From Crocinitomix sp. (lineage in GTDB: Bacteria; Bacteroidota; Bacteroidia; Flavobacteriales_D; Crocinitomicaceae): a DNA stretch of 64,000 nucleotides. The stretch is taken from contig WTCE01000044.1 of assembly GCA_013138735.1 (NCBI GenBank), positions 1 through 64,000 on the forward strand, given 5' to 3'. A program made the translations under genes and the position numbers. Positions 16,470-26,285 of the stretch are shown in pieces. Numbering within the stretch: the stretch's first letter is position 1; each line of letters begins with the position of its first letter. The notes below the pieces were generated by a model that was not told the DNA's origin, ran no database searches, and was given only the letters and a program-made list of their open reading frames with translations.

Positions 16470-18076
16470 GTGAAAAATTTGACATAGAAGAACTATTACG
16501 GGAGCATCTGCTAGACGCAACCGAACCTAGTCCGCCTGATTTGTTTGCGAAGATTGAGGCGCAAGTGACTGGAACTGGAAAACCCAAAAGGCGTTCTTTC
16601 CTATGGTTTTGGTTTGGTACCGGTTTGGCGCTTATAACTACGGGGATTTTGTTCGCATCTTATTATGGAAACGAGCGTGTAAATGATCGCACGGCTTTGC
16701 ATGAATACTCGAATGAAACAAGTGGTCATGATTTAAGTGAAACGGCTTCAAAAAATTATTCGAATGAGAGATCGACTTTAAATGAGACTGATCTCTTAGT
16801 CGATCAATCGGATTCAATCAACGGCAATGAGATTTCAAATTCCCATGAATCATCAGACAATACGACTGATGCTCATGCAAATTCATTGCAGACTGGAAGC
16901 AGTGATTTGGAGGATAAGGATAAAACTAACGCAACAAATATGCTCACCGCTTCTAACAATTCAGATAGCGGTAATAAGTTGAATAATACCAACGGAACAG
17001 CAAATGGAGATGCTGATGCAAATGCTGACCCAAAGAATGAAGATATTAAAGAACCGCTGAACAAGCCAATCAACAATACGACATTACAAGATCAAGACAT
17101 AGACCCCACCCAAAACCAGCTCGCTAACCAAATTGACAACAACAACAACAACATTGAAAACACCAATTCGGAAAACTCTGAGAATTTGGTGAAAAACGAA
17201 GGCAATGACACAAATAACCTCTCTAATTCAACAACAATTGACACAACACTTATTGACTCCCACAACGCAGACATTAACAACGATTCCACTTTAATAACAG
17301 AACAAAATACGACCGACAGTATTCCCAATCCCACAGAGGATTTAGCAACTGAAAAAGATTCAATTCCGACTGCTGATATAACAGCATTGCCAATGGCAAA
17401 ACCTAAAACCAACTCTTTTGGATTATTGGCTTATGGCGGATATTTAGCTTTTGATCAGGCAGTATTTAAATCCTATTTTCGATCTGGAGTCTTAAGCGAG
17501 TCTAACTTCCCTTCCAAGGGTTCCGAATTTGCTTTGGGCGTCTATTATCGTTTGAAAAATCGCTTCGAATTTTCAATGATTGGGACTTACGGTCAACGCC
17601 ACAGCAATTTCAATTACGACTTAATGATCAGCGAAAGTGACTTTTTCGATCTTTATGAAAACGACATAGAAATTCCACTTGAAAATTTAGATGACCCTAC
17701 CTCATGCAATTGCTTTTTGGCTCAAGATGCTAGTCTAGATTATTCAATTCAGACCCTTGGAATTTCTTTCAATGCCTCTTATGACCTCATCAAAAAACCA
17801 AAATATAGTTTTGGACCGCTCCTAGCATTTGGAACTGTTGCTAGTACAAAATTCACCAATAATGGTAGTTCAGTTATCGGCTTTTCGCCAGAATTAAAAG
17901 AGCGTTTTACAGGTGCAACACTTAGAATGGGCTTGAATTTTCATTACCAAATAACACCAAGAATGCAACTGGGTTTAGCGCCTAGTTTTAATCTTCAATT
18001 TGCAAAACAGTCGAACATTTACGCGAGAAAAAGTCAATTATTGTTAGTGCCACTTCAGCTTAAATGGGCTTTATAA
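16466..18076 (+). CDS. Anti-sigma-like membrane protein fused to an outer-membrane barrel-like domain, 536 aa
   Basis: Three parts are visible. Residues 1-45 are a cytoplasmic segment (FDIEELLREHLLDATEPSPPDLF) of the type found at the start of ECF partner proteins. Residues ~46-66 are a single transmembrane helix. Residues ~67-305 are a very long, low-complexity linker rich in Asn, Asp, Ser, Thr and Glu. The last ~230 residues alternate hydrophobic and polar positions and look like an outer-membrane beta-barrel (FGLLAYGGYLAFDQ, FALGVYYRLKNRFEFSMIG). The gene overlaps the sigma gene by 4 bases. The layout suggests one chain crossing the inner membrane and periplasm and ending in the outer membrane. 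The family call is inferred from position and topology. Confidence 0.65.
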   Translation: MSEKFDIEELLREHLLDATEPSPPDLFAKIEAQVTGTGKPKRRSFLWFWFGTGLALITTGILFASYYGNERVNDRTALHEYSNETSGHDLSETASKNYSNERSTLNETDLLVDQSDSINGNEISNSHESSDNTTDAHANSLQTGSSDLEDKDKTNATNMLTASNNSDSGNKLNNTNGTANGDADANADPKNEDIKEPLNKPINNTTLQDQDIDPTQNQLANQIDNNNNNIENTNSENSENLVKNEGNDTNNLSNSTTIDTTLIDSHNADINNDSTLITEQNTTDSIPNPTEDLATEKDSIPTADITALPMAKPKTNSFGLLAYGGYLAFDQAVFKSYFRSGVLSESNFPSKGSEFALGVYYRLKNRFEFSMIGTYGQRHSNFNYDLMISESDFFDLYENDIEIPLENLDDPTSCNCFLAQDASLDYSIQTLGISFNASYDLIKKPKYSFGPLLAFGTVASTKFTNNGSSVIGFSPELKERFTGATLRMGLNFHYQITPRMQLGLAPSFNLQFAKQSNIYARKSQLLLVPLQLKWAL

Positions 18077-18077
18077 A

Positions 18078-18977
18078 CTAGCGCCCAAAACCATCATAAT
18101 ACTCTTCAAGATAGCTTTCATACTCATAAATCAACTCAATATTTTCGACCTCAACATCTGTTAATTTACCCCGAATATCAGTTCCCATTGGCATATACCA
18201 ATCATAGCCTTCAAAAACACTGCGCCATTCTTTATTCTTAAAACAATAACCATGACGCGCATAAATCTCGTTCCGCATTTCTGTTAATTCGTATTCTCCT
18301 AGGTTATTTAAATCATCATCCGTTAACACCCGTTGCGAAGCTTCTGGATATGTTCCTAAATCCGTCTTATACTCGAATTTGCGCTTTTTCAATTCGTAAG
18401 TCTTAGCAGAATTTCCCTTTTCTTTATATGGCGTCCAACTACCTTTCACCATTTCGTCAGAAGCATCTAAATTAAATTCAAAAATCCCATCATATTGATC
18501 GTCTCCTGGTTCTTTTAAGGAAAAGGTATAGTGATCCTCTTCCATCAAATCAAATGTCCCAGTCACTTTTCTGAAATTACCAGCACAAACAGAATAGCCT
18601 TCAGCATTTCCGTTCTTCGTTTCATAAATCGTTAGGTTAATTTTATTCTTTCCAAAACCTCCAACATAGCACCCTAAAATCTGATCAACTGTATTGTCTT
18701 CCAAAGGAAACATATCATCAATAAAGGATTGATTTACATCCTTATCACCACCAATACTTCTCGGACTACTCGCATCAGATAAAGTGGAAGCTAAGGACTC
18801 ATCTAAAACATCAGTCCCAGAGTTTGTTACGTCTTCAGTCACCAATAAATTATCATTGCCGTCAATTTCGGGTTCTGGATCAGATCCTCCGCAGGAAGTT
18901 AAGAATAGGACGCTTGCAGTCATTACAACTGTCATTAATTTTTGAGGGATTTTGCTTCTTTTCATTTCAATTGTCAT
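18078..18977 (-). CDS. YARHG-domain lipoprotein, 299 aa
   Basis: The lipobox is LTSC (C29 from the first ATG, C25 from the ATG at 18965). The C-terminal ~85 residues form a YARHG domain with the signature NEIYARHGYCFKNKEW followed by FEGYDWYMP. The family is thought to be extracellular, with no known activity. The middle (residues ~85-200) is beta-rich and resembles the lipocalin-like parts seen in other such lipoproteins (GCYVGGFGKNKINLTIYE). The gene ends 1 base after the convergent barrel protein gene. Confidence 0.78.
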   Translation of the reverse strand: MTIEMKRSKIPQKLMTVVMTASVLFLTSCGGSDPEPEIDGNDNLLVTEDVTNSGTDVLDESLASTLSDASSPRSIGGDKDVNQSFIDDMFPLEDNTVDQILGCYVGGFGKNKINLTIYETKNGNAEGYSVCAGNFRKVTGTFDLMEEDHYTFSLKEPGDDQYDGIFEFNLDASDEMVKGSWTPYKEKGNSAKTYELKKRKFEYKTDLGTYPEASQRVLTDDDLNNLGEYELTEMRNEIYARHGYCFKNKEWRSVFEGYDWYMPMGTDIRGKLTDVEVENIELIYEYESYLEEYYDGFGR

Positions 18978-19027
18978 TCATTTAACTTATTTTGGTTTCT
19001 TCAACCGAATGTAAATTACAGATTATT

Positions 19028-19693
19028 TTGAAAAAGCTTAAAGGAATCATCCTAATTCTATTATTCGCATTCTTTACGCTATTAATGGTCGCCATTTCCA
19101 TACCCTATTTAACATTTGAAACAGATGTCGCTTTTTTACGCATTAAACAATGGGTATTTCGAGAATATCCAACTTGGCTTTCGTCCCTTTGGATTGTTGC
19201 GTTTTACATTCATGTTTTAACCAGTATTTTTGCGCTAATTGCTGGATTCACGCAATTTACAAAGCGATTTTTATGGAAAAAAACACACCGCGTGATGGGC
19301 GCCGTCTATATCATCACCGTTTTACTACTCACTGGGCCCTCAGGATTAATTATGGGATTTTTTGCCAATGGCGGAGTTTTATCGATAATCGCATTTAGTA
19401 CATTAGCACTATTATGGTGGTGGTTCACCTTTAAGGCCTATACCGCTATTCGAGCGAAAAATTATGAAGCGCATGCCAAATTTATGTATCGCAGTTATGC
19501 CTTAACACTCTCTGCAATTACCTTGCGGCTTTGGAAATATCTCATTGTAAATTATTTATACGAAATGCCACCTATGGATCTTTACCGTTTAGTAGCTTGG
19601 TTAGGATGGGTTCCGAATTTAATTCTAGCCGAAATAATGATCTACAAAGGGATGCACTTGAAATTATTAGCGAAACATATAACAGGTAGGTAG
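19028..19693 (+). CDS. DUF2306-type membrane protein, 221-233 aa
   Basis: Six or so hydrophobic segments carry the DUF2306 pattern: a histidine in FYIHVLTSIFALIAG, FTQFTKR, then KKTHRVMGAVYII, and AKNYEAHAKFMYRSYALTL. The conserved histidines may bind haem or metal, but the function of the family is unknown. The frame has no ATG. Two TTG codons are possible starts, at 18992 and 19028. The later one puts the basic residues KKLK directly before the first membrane segment and is chosen here. The gene is divergent from the YARHG lipoprotein. Confidence 0.75.
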   Translation: MKKLKGIILILLFAFFTLLMVAISIPYLTFETDVAFLRIKQWVFREYPTWLSSLWIVAFYIHVLTSIFALIAGFTQFTKRFLWKKTHRVMGAVYIITVLLLTGPSGLIMGFFANGGVLSIIAFSTLALLWWWFTFKAYTAIRAKNYEAHAKFMYRSYALTLSAITLRLWKYLIVNYLYEMPPMDLYRLVAWLGWVPNLILAEIMIYKGMHLKLLAKHITGR

Positions 19694-19771
19694 ATAGTAT
19701 CAACCTATGAATCAATTGGTCTGCACTTTGTCAATGATATTTTTAATCTTTAGGTGTATCAATCGGCGCTT

Positions 19772-22123
19772 ATGATAAAATCTTACCTCACTATCCTTTC
19801 TATTATTGCCATTTCGGCATACGGGCAACTCAATATAACGGAAATTGGCTATCTCGATATTCCTGACGAACACAGCACCATTTGCAATGACATTTGGGGT
19901 TATACGGATGAAGTTGGTAACGAATATGCATTAATCGGCACAGAAACTGGTTTATCAGTTGTGGACGTAACAGAACCAACTACACCAACGGAAGTGTTTT
20001 GGACGGATGGTTTATATTCAGTTTGGAGAGATGTAAAAGTATATGAAGATTATGCCTATGTTACGACTGAGGCTGAACAAGGATTGATGATTGTTGATTT
20101 GAGCGGACTTCCAGGCGACACAGATTTACCAGTCACGCTTTACACAGGGCCAGAAGATGCCAGTTGGCAATCTGCCCACAATCTTTTTCAGGCAGATGGA
20201 TACATCTATATTTTTGGAGCCAATCGAGGAGCTGGCGGTGTAATTATTTTAGACGTGCATACAGATCCATTGAATCCGATTGAAGTAGGCGTTTTTGATG
20301 ATTGGTATGTCCATGACGGCTTTGTTAGAGACGATATAGCCTATTTTGGGCACATTTATGAAGGCATTTTTAGTATTGTTGATCTGACAGATAAAACAAG
20401 TCCCGTATTATTAGGGTCCTCCTCTACTCCTTCCATTTTCACGCATAACGTATGGGTTTCGGAAGATGGGAACTCTGCTTATACAACAGATGAAGTTTCA
20501 AACGGTTTCATTGGTTCCTTTGATGTCTCTGATCCAACTAACATTAAATATCTCGATAAAATTCAATCCTCACCTGGTAATGATATTGTGCCACACAATG
20601 CGCATGTCAAAGGCAATTATTTGTACACCTCTTATTATACAGATGGCCTTGTGATACACGACGTAACGCATCCTGATAATATGGTCGAAGTTGGCAATTT
20701 TGACACCTCCCCATTTGGCACACCTGATACTAAAGGATGTTGGGGTGTATATCCTTTTTTCGAATCAGGAAATATTATTGCTAGTGATAGACAAAAAGGT
20801 TTATTCGTACTTGGATTTGATGCCCAACAGGGTGCTTATTTAAAAGGCAATATCACAGAATTAGGAACTGGATTTAATTTGAATGATGTGGAAGTGACGA
20901 TTGAAGGAACTGAAACGACTGATTATTCAAATGTAATAGGAGATTATGCAACTGGAACGGTTGATGAAGGTGTTTTGGAGGTTACCTATTTTAAAACATC
21001 TTATCAGCCTCAAACAATTCCAATCACTTTTGAGCAAGGTGAAATGGTAGTACAGGATGTAGTTTTAGAAAAATTACCAGAATTTGATCTTAGAATCCGA
21101 GTGCGAGATGCTGAAACTATGTCTAACATTCCTGATGCTTGGGTTTTATTAGAACATACCTATACAGAAGTAGAAGAACAAACTGGGATCACTGGGATTC
21201 TGACAACGGACTTATATTATGAAGACAATTATCAACTAACAATTGGCAAATGGGGCTACGAAACCATTTGCATAATTGACACGCTTATTACGGCAGATAC
21301 AGAGGAAATAGAAATCTATTTAGAGGAAGGTTATTTTGACGATTTTACGTTTGATTTTGAATGGATGCCCAGTGGTTGGGCTGCAGTTGGAAACTGGGAA
21401 CGAGAAATTCCGATTGGTGTTACTGGTCCAGAAGGTGATATAGAAAACCCTTATACTGACGTTCCTTTTGATTGTGGAGATAAGGCTTACCTCACTGGAA
21501 ATGGATCTATCGTTTCTAATACGGATCAAATTGATAACGGATCAGTTTTCTTAATGTCCCCAACTTTTGACTTAACGGATTATGATAATCCGCACGTAAA
21601 TTTTTCTTTATGGTATTATAATACTGGTGGCGAAACTGCGCCAAATGATACGCTCGAAATCCATTTATTAAATGGAACAGGTTCGGTTGTTTTAGTGGAT
21701 AAAGTTTATAATGAAAATATTACCATGAGCACATGGACTGGTTTTTCAATTGATATAAATGAACATTTGCCTATTACAGCCACTATGCGACTGAGAATTA
21801 AAATTGGTGACGAACTTGATTCTGATCACATTACTGAAGCGGGAGTTGATGCTTTTTCAATTACAGATTATTCTATCGCGGCAACTAGCAATCTAGAAAC
21901 GGAAGAAATCGCATTATACCCCAATCCATTCAATGATAATTTAACTTTAAATGGTGTTGTTGATGGCAATCTTGCTATTTATGATATTTCCGGACGGTAT
22001 ATCACCTCAGTACTTGCTAAAACTACAATTAATACAGCATTTTTGGATAAAGGAACCTATCTTTTTGTTTTGTCAGATTCAGAAGGAAATCCAATTAAAA
22101 CGTTCCGCCAAGTAAAACTTTAA
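19772..22123 (+). CDS. Choice-of-anchor B / LVIVD-repeat protein with T9SS sorting domain, 783 aa
   Basis: An ATG at 19772 gives a clean signal peptide (MIKSYLTILSIIAISAYGQ); an in-frame GTG 18 bases upstream is less likely. Residues ~20-355 form a beta-propeller of the choice-of-anchor B/LVIVD type (LSVVDVTEPTTPTEV, LMIVDLSG, VIILDVHTDPLNPIEVG, FSIVDLTDKTSPVLLG, GSFDVSDPTNIKYL). A carboxypeptidase-regulatory-like beta-sandwich (~360-440) and a second such domain (~445-515) follow. Next is a region resembling choice-of-anchor J domains (EWMPSGWAAVGNWERE, VFLMSPTFDLTDYDNPHVNFSLWYY read in parts). The C-terminus is a T9SS type A sorting domain (LYPNPFNDNLTL, GTYLFVLSD). It is probably a surface or secreted binding protein. 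Confidence 0.82.
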   Translation: MIKSYLTILSIIAISAYGQLNITEIGYLDIPDEHSTICNDIWGYTDEVGNEYALIGTETGLSVVDVTEPTTPTEVFWTDGLYSVWRDVKVYEDYAYVTTEAEQGLMIVDLSGLPGDTDLPVTLYTGPEDASWQSAHNLFQADGYIYIFGANRGAGGVIILDVHTDPLNPIEVGVFDDWYVHDGFVRDDIAYFGHIYEGIFSIVDLTDKTSPVLLGSSSTPSIFTHNVWVSEDGNSAYTTDEVSNGFIGSFDVSDPTNIKYLDKIQSSPGNDIVPHNAHVKGNYLYTSYYTDGLVIHDVTHPDNMVEVGNFDTSPFGTPDTKGCWGVYPFFESGNIIASDRQKGLFVLGFDAQQGAYLKGNITELGTGFNLNDVEVTIEGTETTDYSNVIGDYATGTVDEGVLEVTYFKTSYQPQTIPITFEQGEMVVQDVVLEKLPEFDLRIRVRDAETMSNIPDAWVLLEHTYTEVEEQTGITGILTTDLYYEDNYQLTIGKWGYETICIIDTLITADTEEIEIYLEEGYFDDFTFDFEWMPSGWAAVGNWEREIPIGVTGPEGDIENPYTDVPFDCGDKAYLTGNGSIVSNTDQIDNGSVFLMSPTFDLTDYDNPHVNFSLWYYNTGGETAPNDTLEIHLLNGTGSVVLVDKVYNENITMSTWTGFSIDINEHLPITATMRLRIKIGDELDSDHITEAGVDAFSITDYSIAATSNLETEEIALYPNPFNDNLTLNGVVDGNLAIYDISGRYITSVLAKTTINTAFLDKGTYLFVLSDSEGNPIKTFRQVKL

Positions 22124-22227
22124 GCTAGAAAAAATCCATCTTAAACTTATTCAAAAGAGCGGATAAAACGCCTAAAATTGCTTATATTTAAAGTTACAGC
22201 GTTAATTACCCAAAACAAGTTGATTTC

Positions 22228-23652
22228 ATGAAAAAAATTATCCTTTTAATATTCTTAAGCGGTCTTTTTAACACCATAAGCATTGCCCAAGCCACATGGC
22301 AAAAAGTGGTATGTGGTGCAAATTTTTCGCTTGGATTAAGATCTGATGGAGCATTATGGTCGTGGGGAGAAAATGCAAGTGGGCAATTAGGACTCAGTCA
22401 TTTTGATTCCCAATCAGAAGCTGTACGAATAGGAGACGGGAATGATTGGAACGAGATTGCCGCTGGTAGTTTTCATTGTTTAGCGATTAAAGATGATGGC
22501 ACCCTTTGGGCATGGGGAGCAGGAGACCATGGTCAAATTGGAAATGATGATATATTTAATGAAAAGACGCCATTTCAAGTAGGAGATGATACAGACTGGG
22601 AGAAAGTTGAAGCGGGCTTTGGACATTCCTTAGCGATAAAAACTGATGGAACATTATGGTCTTGGGGTTATAACGTGCACGGGCAATTGGGAGATGGTAC
22701 TTTGACTAATTCAGGGACTCCTAGCCAAATTGGTGACGCCAATGATTGGCTCTCGGTTGAAGCTGGCGGTGCGCATACAATTGGGTTAAAAACAAGTGGC
22801 GAAATATGGGCTTGGGGCTTTAATGGGAATGGGCAATATGGAGATGGCACTACAACTGATTCTACCGTTCCTCTTTACATAGGAATTGGCAATGATTGGA
22901 TTGTGATAAGTACAGGATTTGAATTTACTTTAGGGCTTAAATTGGACGGTACAATTTGGGGCTGGGGATACAACTCAAATGGACAATTAGGAATAGGCAC
23001 AACTTCTTCAGTTACTGAACCCGTTCAAATTGGAGAAGATAGCGACTGGTTGACTATTGAAGCTGGAGGCGGTTATTCTTTTGGAATAAAAACAGATGGC
23101 ACGTTACACGGTTGGGGTTACAATGGGTCTGGACGATTAGGTACGGGAGATTTTTTACAAAAAGTCAGTCCAACTCAAATAGATGATTCGGATACTTGGT
23201 TTTCTATTTCCGCAGCAGATGGTGAGGCATACCCAGGAGTAACTGCAGGAGGACATAGTTTGGGTTTACATGACGATATGGAAACTATTTGTGTTAGCGG
23301 TGAAAATGGAATGGGGCAATTGGGTGACGGAACGCTCATTGATCGGAAGGTTTTTAATTGTGCAAATTCCTTTTCTAATGTGAGTAAAATTAATGCGGAG
23401 ATTGTGATTCCGCTAATTTATCCAAATCCATTTAGCACGTTTACAACAATTGAATTTGGGCAAGAATTAAGTCAAAATCATTCGATAATTATTTATAATA
23501 TTCTAGGACGTCCAATTTACCGCATTGATGCCATAACTGGCACTTCCGTAAGAATCGAAAGTGATCAATTAACCAAAGGCGTTTATTTCCTAAGGCTTGT
23601 CGATAATTCAAATCAAGTAGAGATATTTACTGCTAAACTAAATGTGAAATAA
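22228..23652 (+). CDS. RCC1-repeat protein with T9SS sorting domain, 474 aa
   Basis: A signal peptide (residues 1-20) is followed by about seven RCC1-type repeats. Each is built on GxLWxWGxNxxGQLG and a trailing HSLAIKxDG or similar (GALWSWGENASGQLG, GTLWAWGAGDHGQIG, GTLWSWGYNVHGQLG, GEIWAWGFNGNGQYG, GTIWGWGYNSNGQLG). These fold into a seven-bladed propeller. The C-terminal ~75 residues are a T9SS type A sorting domain (LIYPNPFSTFTTIEF, IYNILGRPIY, GVYFLRLVD). It is an exported propeller of unknown ligand. It lies 105 bp after the choice-of-anchor B gene in the same direction. Confidence 0.88.
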   Translation: MKKIILLIFLSGLFNTISIAQATWQKVVCGANFSLGLRSDGALWSWGENASGQLGLSHFDSQSEAVRIGDGNDWNEIAAGSFHCLAIKDDGTLWAWGAGDHGQIGNDDIFNEKTPFQVGDDTDWEKVEAGFGHSLAIKTDGTLWSWGYNVHGQLGDGTLTNSGTPSQIGDANDWLSVEAGGAHTIGLKTSGEIWAWGFNGNGQYGDGTTTDSTVPLYIGIGNDWIVISTGFEFTLGLKLDGTIWGWGYNSNGQLGIGTTSSVTEPVQIGEDSDWLTIEAGGGYSFGIKTDGTLHGWGYNGSGRLGTGDFLQKVSPTQIDDSDTWFSISAADGEAYPGVTAGGHSLGLHDDMETICVSGENGMGQLGDGTLIDRKVFNCANSFSNVSKINAEIVIPLIYPNPFSTFTTIEFGQELSQNHSIIIYNILGRPIYRIDAITGTSVRIESDQLTKGVYFLRLVDNSNQVEIFTAKLNVK

Positions 23653-23661
23653 GTCAGGTTC

Positions 23662-25383
23662 TTAATCAAATCGAATGTCCTTAATCATAAGTTGCAGTGT
23701 GGTTTTTCCTTGCCAATAATTTTCTCCAATGGTATAAACAATGTCAAAAGGCTCTTTTAGAATACGGTTAATCAAGTGTCCAAAACCAAAAGCAATCGCC
23801 TCAACAATTATCTCAGGATATTCAGCCTGGCGAATGGAAAGTTTAACATGCTCATCCTTTAACAATCTAGAATAACCCGTGTCCTTTACCTGTCGACTAA
23901 CAAAAACTGGCGCCATATTATCAGGACCAAAAGGTGCCAATTGTTTTAATACGCGATAAAATTTAGGAATCCCGCCCAATTGATTTTCAAAAATATCACG
24001 AAATTCAATTTCTGTATCAATCTCAATTTCGGGTATTAACATGTCATCTGTCAATAACCGTTGCGCCACCTCATTAAATCTTAATTTAAAAGCTGCAACA
24101 TTATCCAATGGCATGGTTAAACCGGCCGCAAAATAATGCCCTCCAAATTGTGTTAATAAACCTGCACATTGGGCTATCGCATCATGAATGTTAAAGCCCT
24201 TCACGCTTCGTGCCGAACCAACAGCCTCACCATTCGATTCTGTTAATACAATTGTTGGTCGATAATGCTTTTCAATTAACCTTGAAGCCACAATCCCAAC
24301 AACACCCTTATGCCAATTCGGATTAAAAATCACTGTAGATTTTGCATTCAATAACCAATCATCTGCTTGAATTGATTGCAAGGCCTCTTCTGTAATCGAA
24401 CGATCTAGACCTTTGCGTGTTTCGTTGTTCGTATGAATTAAATTACTCACGGCTTCAACCTCCTCAAATGTTTGCGCTAATAATAATTCCACAGCCTTGT
24501 TGCCAGATGAAATTCTGCCGGCCGCATTAATTCTTGGCGCAATTGAAAAAACAACATCCATTATGGATAAGTCTCCTTTAGTATTGGACATATCTAAGAT
24601 GCGTTTAAAACCAATTCGGGGAGAATGGTTGAGCAATTCTAAACCAAAAAAGGCCAACAAACGATTTTCTCCTGTCATGGAAACAATATCTGCTCCAATG
24701 CTAACTACCACCAAATCTAATAAAGGCAATATTTCATCCAAAGGTTGATTCGCTGTTTCGTTGAGTGCTTGAACTAATTTAAATCCCACACCACAACCCG
24801 AAAGTTCTTTAAAAGGATAGTGACAATCGTTTTGTTTCGGATTTAAAACAATTGCGGGCGGAATTTCAGCTCCAGGTAAATGATGATCGCAAACAATAAA
24901 ATCTACCCCATTTTCTTGGGCGTAGGTAATTACTTCCACGGCCTTAATACCACAATCCAATGCAATAACTAATGTAAAACTATTATCTATAGCAAAGTCA
25001 ACTCCAGCTTTGGAAATTCCATACCCTTCTTTATAACGGTCTGGAATATAATATTCAACCTGCTCATAATCTCGGGTGATGTATTCATACATCAAGGCTA
25101 CAGCAGTAGTTCCATCCACATCATAATCGCCATAAATCAAAATATTTTCTTGATTTACGATTGCGGTTGAAATGCGTTCAACTGCCCTTTGCATATTCAA
25201 CATTTCAAAAGGATCATGCAATTCTTCGATACTTGGTCGAAAAAATGTTTTCGCGGCTTCAAAATCGTGAATGTCGCGTTGTCCTAAAATTGTTGCAATT
25301 GGTTTTGTAACACCGAGTTGCTCAATTAAACGAACAATCGTGTCTTGATCTGTGTTTTTTTTAAAGACCCATTTTTTATCCAT
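23662..25383 (-). CDS. recJ: Single-stranded-DNA-specific 5'-3' exonuclease RecJ, 573 aa
   Basis: The DHH phosphoesterase motifs are in order: IYGDYDVDGTTA (~80-91), ALDCGI, the signature VCDHHLPG, and the later DHHA1 part with RINAAGRISSG and FGGHYFAAGLTM. The length is normal for RecJ. It degrades single-stranded DNA in recombination and repair. No truncation or missing catalytic residue is seen. Confidence 0.95.
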   Translation of the reverse strand: MDKKWVFKKNTDQDTIVRLIEQLGVTKPIATILGQRDIHDFEAAKTFFRPSIEELHDPFEMLNMQRAVERISTAIVNQENILIYGDYDVDGTTAVALMYEYITRDYEQVEYYIPDRYKEGYGISKAGVDFAIDNSFTLVIALDCGIKAVEVITYAQENGVDFIVCDHHLPGAEIPPAIVLNPKQNDCHYPFKELSGCGVGFKLVQALNETANQPLDEILPLLDLVVVSIGADIVSMTGENRLLAFFGLELLNHSPRIGFKRILDMSNTKGDLSIMDVVFSIAPRINAAGRISSGNKAVELLLAQTFEEVEAVSNLIHTNNETRKGLDRSITEEALQSIQADDWLLNAKSTVIFNPNWHKGVVGIVASRLIEKHYRPTIVLTESNGEAVGSARSVKGFNIHDAIAQCAGLLTQFGGHYFAAGLTMPLDNVAAFKLRFNEVAQRLLTDDMLIPEIEIDTEIEFRDIFENQLGGIPKFYRVLKQLAPFGPDNMAPVFVSRQVKDTGYSRLLKDEHVKLSIRQAEYPEIIVEAIAFGFGHLINRILKEPFDIVYTIGENYWQGKTTLQLMIKDIRFD

Positions 25384-25583
25384 GAATTTTTAGTTTTTAT
25401 AAGAAACTGTCCGCATTAAATCCTTTTGTTTGATTCAGCCTTTTAGATTCCTTAAAAGAATCGAATGAATTCCAAAAGCCAAATTTAAACAGTTTATAAT
25501 TGGGGTCGAGTGTTAAAGATAATTTAAAAGTCGATTCGATATTGCTTTCAGAAACATTTTTCTTTATTTTTAAGAAAAAAACT

Positions 25584-26285
25584 ATGGGCAACCTCTTCAA
25601 AATTCTATTGCTCTTAATCTTGACCCCTGTTTTTGGTCAAGATAATGATGCGGTATATTCCATTTATTTTGATGCGAGTACAGATCCGGGAACGAAAAAG
25701 CTAAGCGGTGTTGCCCCAAAACATTTCGGAACTTATAGTGTTGTTCCAAAAGCAGAATATGACATGCGCGGTGCAGCTGGTCACCAATTGGTTTTGGACG
25801 AAAGTGGCATTTATTTATTGAAAAACCGCCTGCTTTCAATTAGTCGTGAAGAGATTCGAGAAAACTCGCAATACTCCATCAGCAATGGATATTTGCACGG
25901 GGTGGTTGCCAATGACTCTGTTCTTGTTGCATTAGAGGATGAATTGTATTATTTTTTGATACCGAGAAAAATCTATCTCTTTGAATTGGCAAATGGGCAT
26001 TCTAGAATATATGAAGGTTTAACTCCAAATGAAATGTTAGTACTTACCCGAGAAGATAACACGCATTACTCGGCATTGTACATTATAATAAAAGGGGGAG
26101 AAATTATTTTGAAAGAACTCAATTTCGACCAAAAAGAGTTGGATTTTAGAACCGTTACGGGGATGAAAACGACTTTGGATCAGATAACCACTTACATTTT
26201 AGATCCGTCAAAAGCGGAATGGAAAACGTTAATGAATCATTTTTTAGAATACGACCGCTTTAAAGTGATCACTAGCGAAGACTAA
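25584..26285 (+). CDS. Secreted protein of unknown function, 233 aa
   Basis: The ATG at 25584 gives a signal peptide (MGNLFKILLLLILTPVFGQ). The frame is open further upstream but without another good start. The mature part has mixed alpha/beta composition with no motif I recognise. The stretch YDMRGAAGHQLVLDESGIYLLKNRL reads like a small beta domain. The stop overlaps the stop region of the convergent STAS-like gene by 4 bases. Confidence 0.6.
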   Translation: MGNLFKILLLLILTPVFGQDNDAVYSIYFDASTDPGTKKLSGVAPKHFGTYSVVPKAEYDMRGAAGHQLVLDESGIYLLKNRLLSISREEIRENSQYSISNGYLHGVVANDSVLVALEDELYYFLIPRKIYLFELANGHSRIYEGLTPNEMLVLTREDNTHYSALYIIIKGGEIILKELNFDQKELDFRTVTGMKTTLDQITTYILDPSKAEWKTLMNHFLEYDRFKVITSED

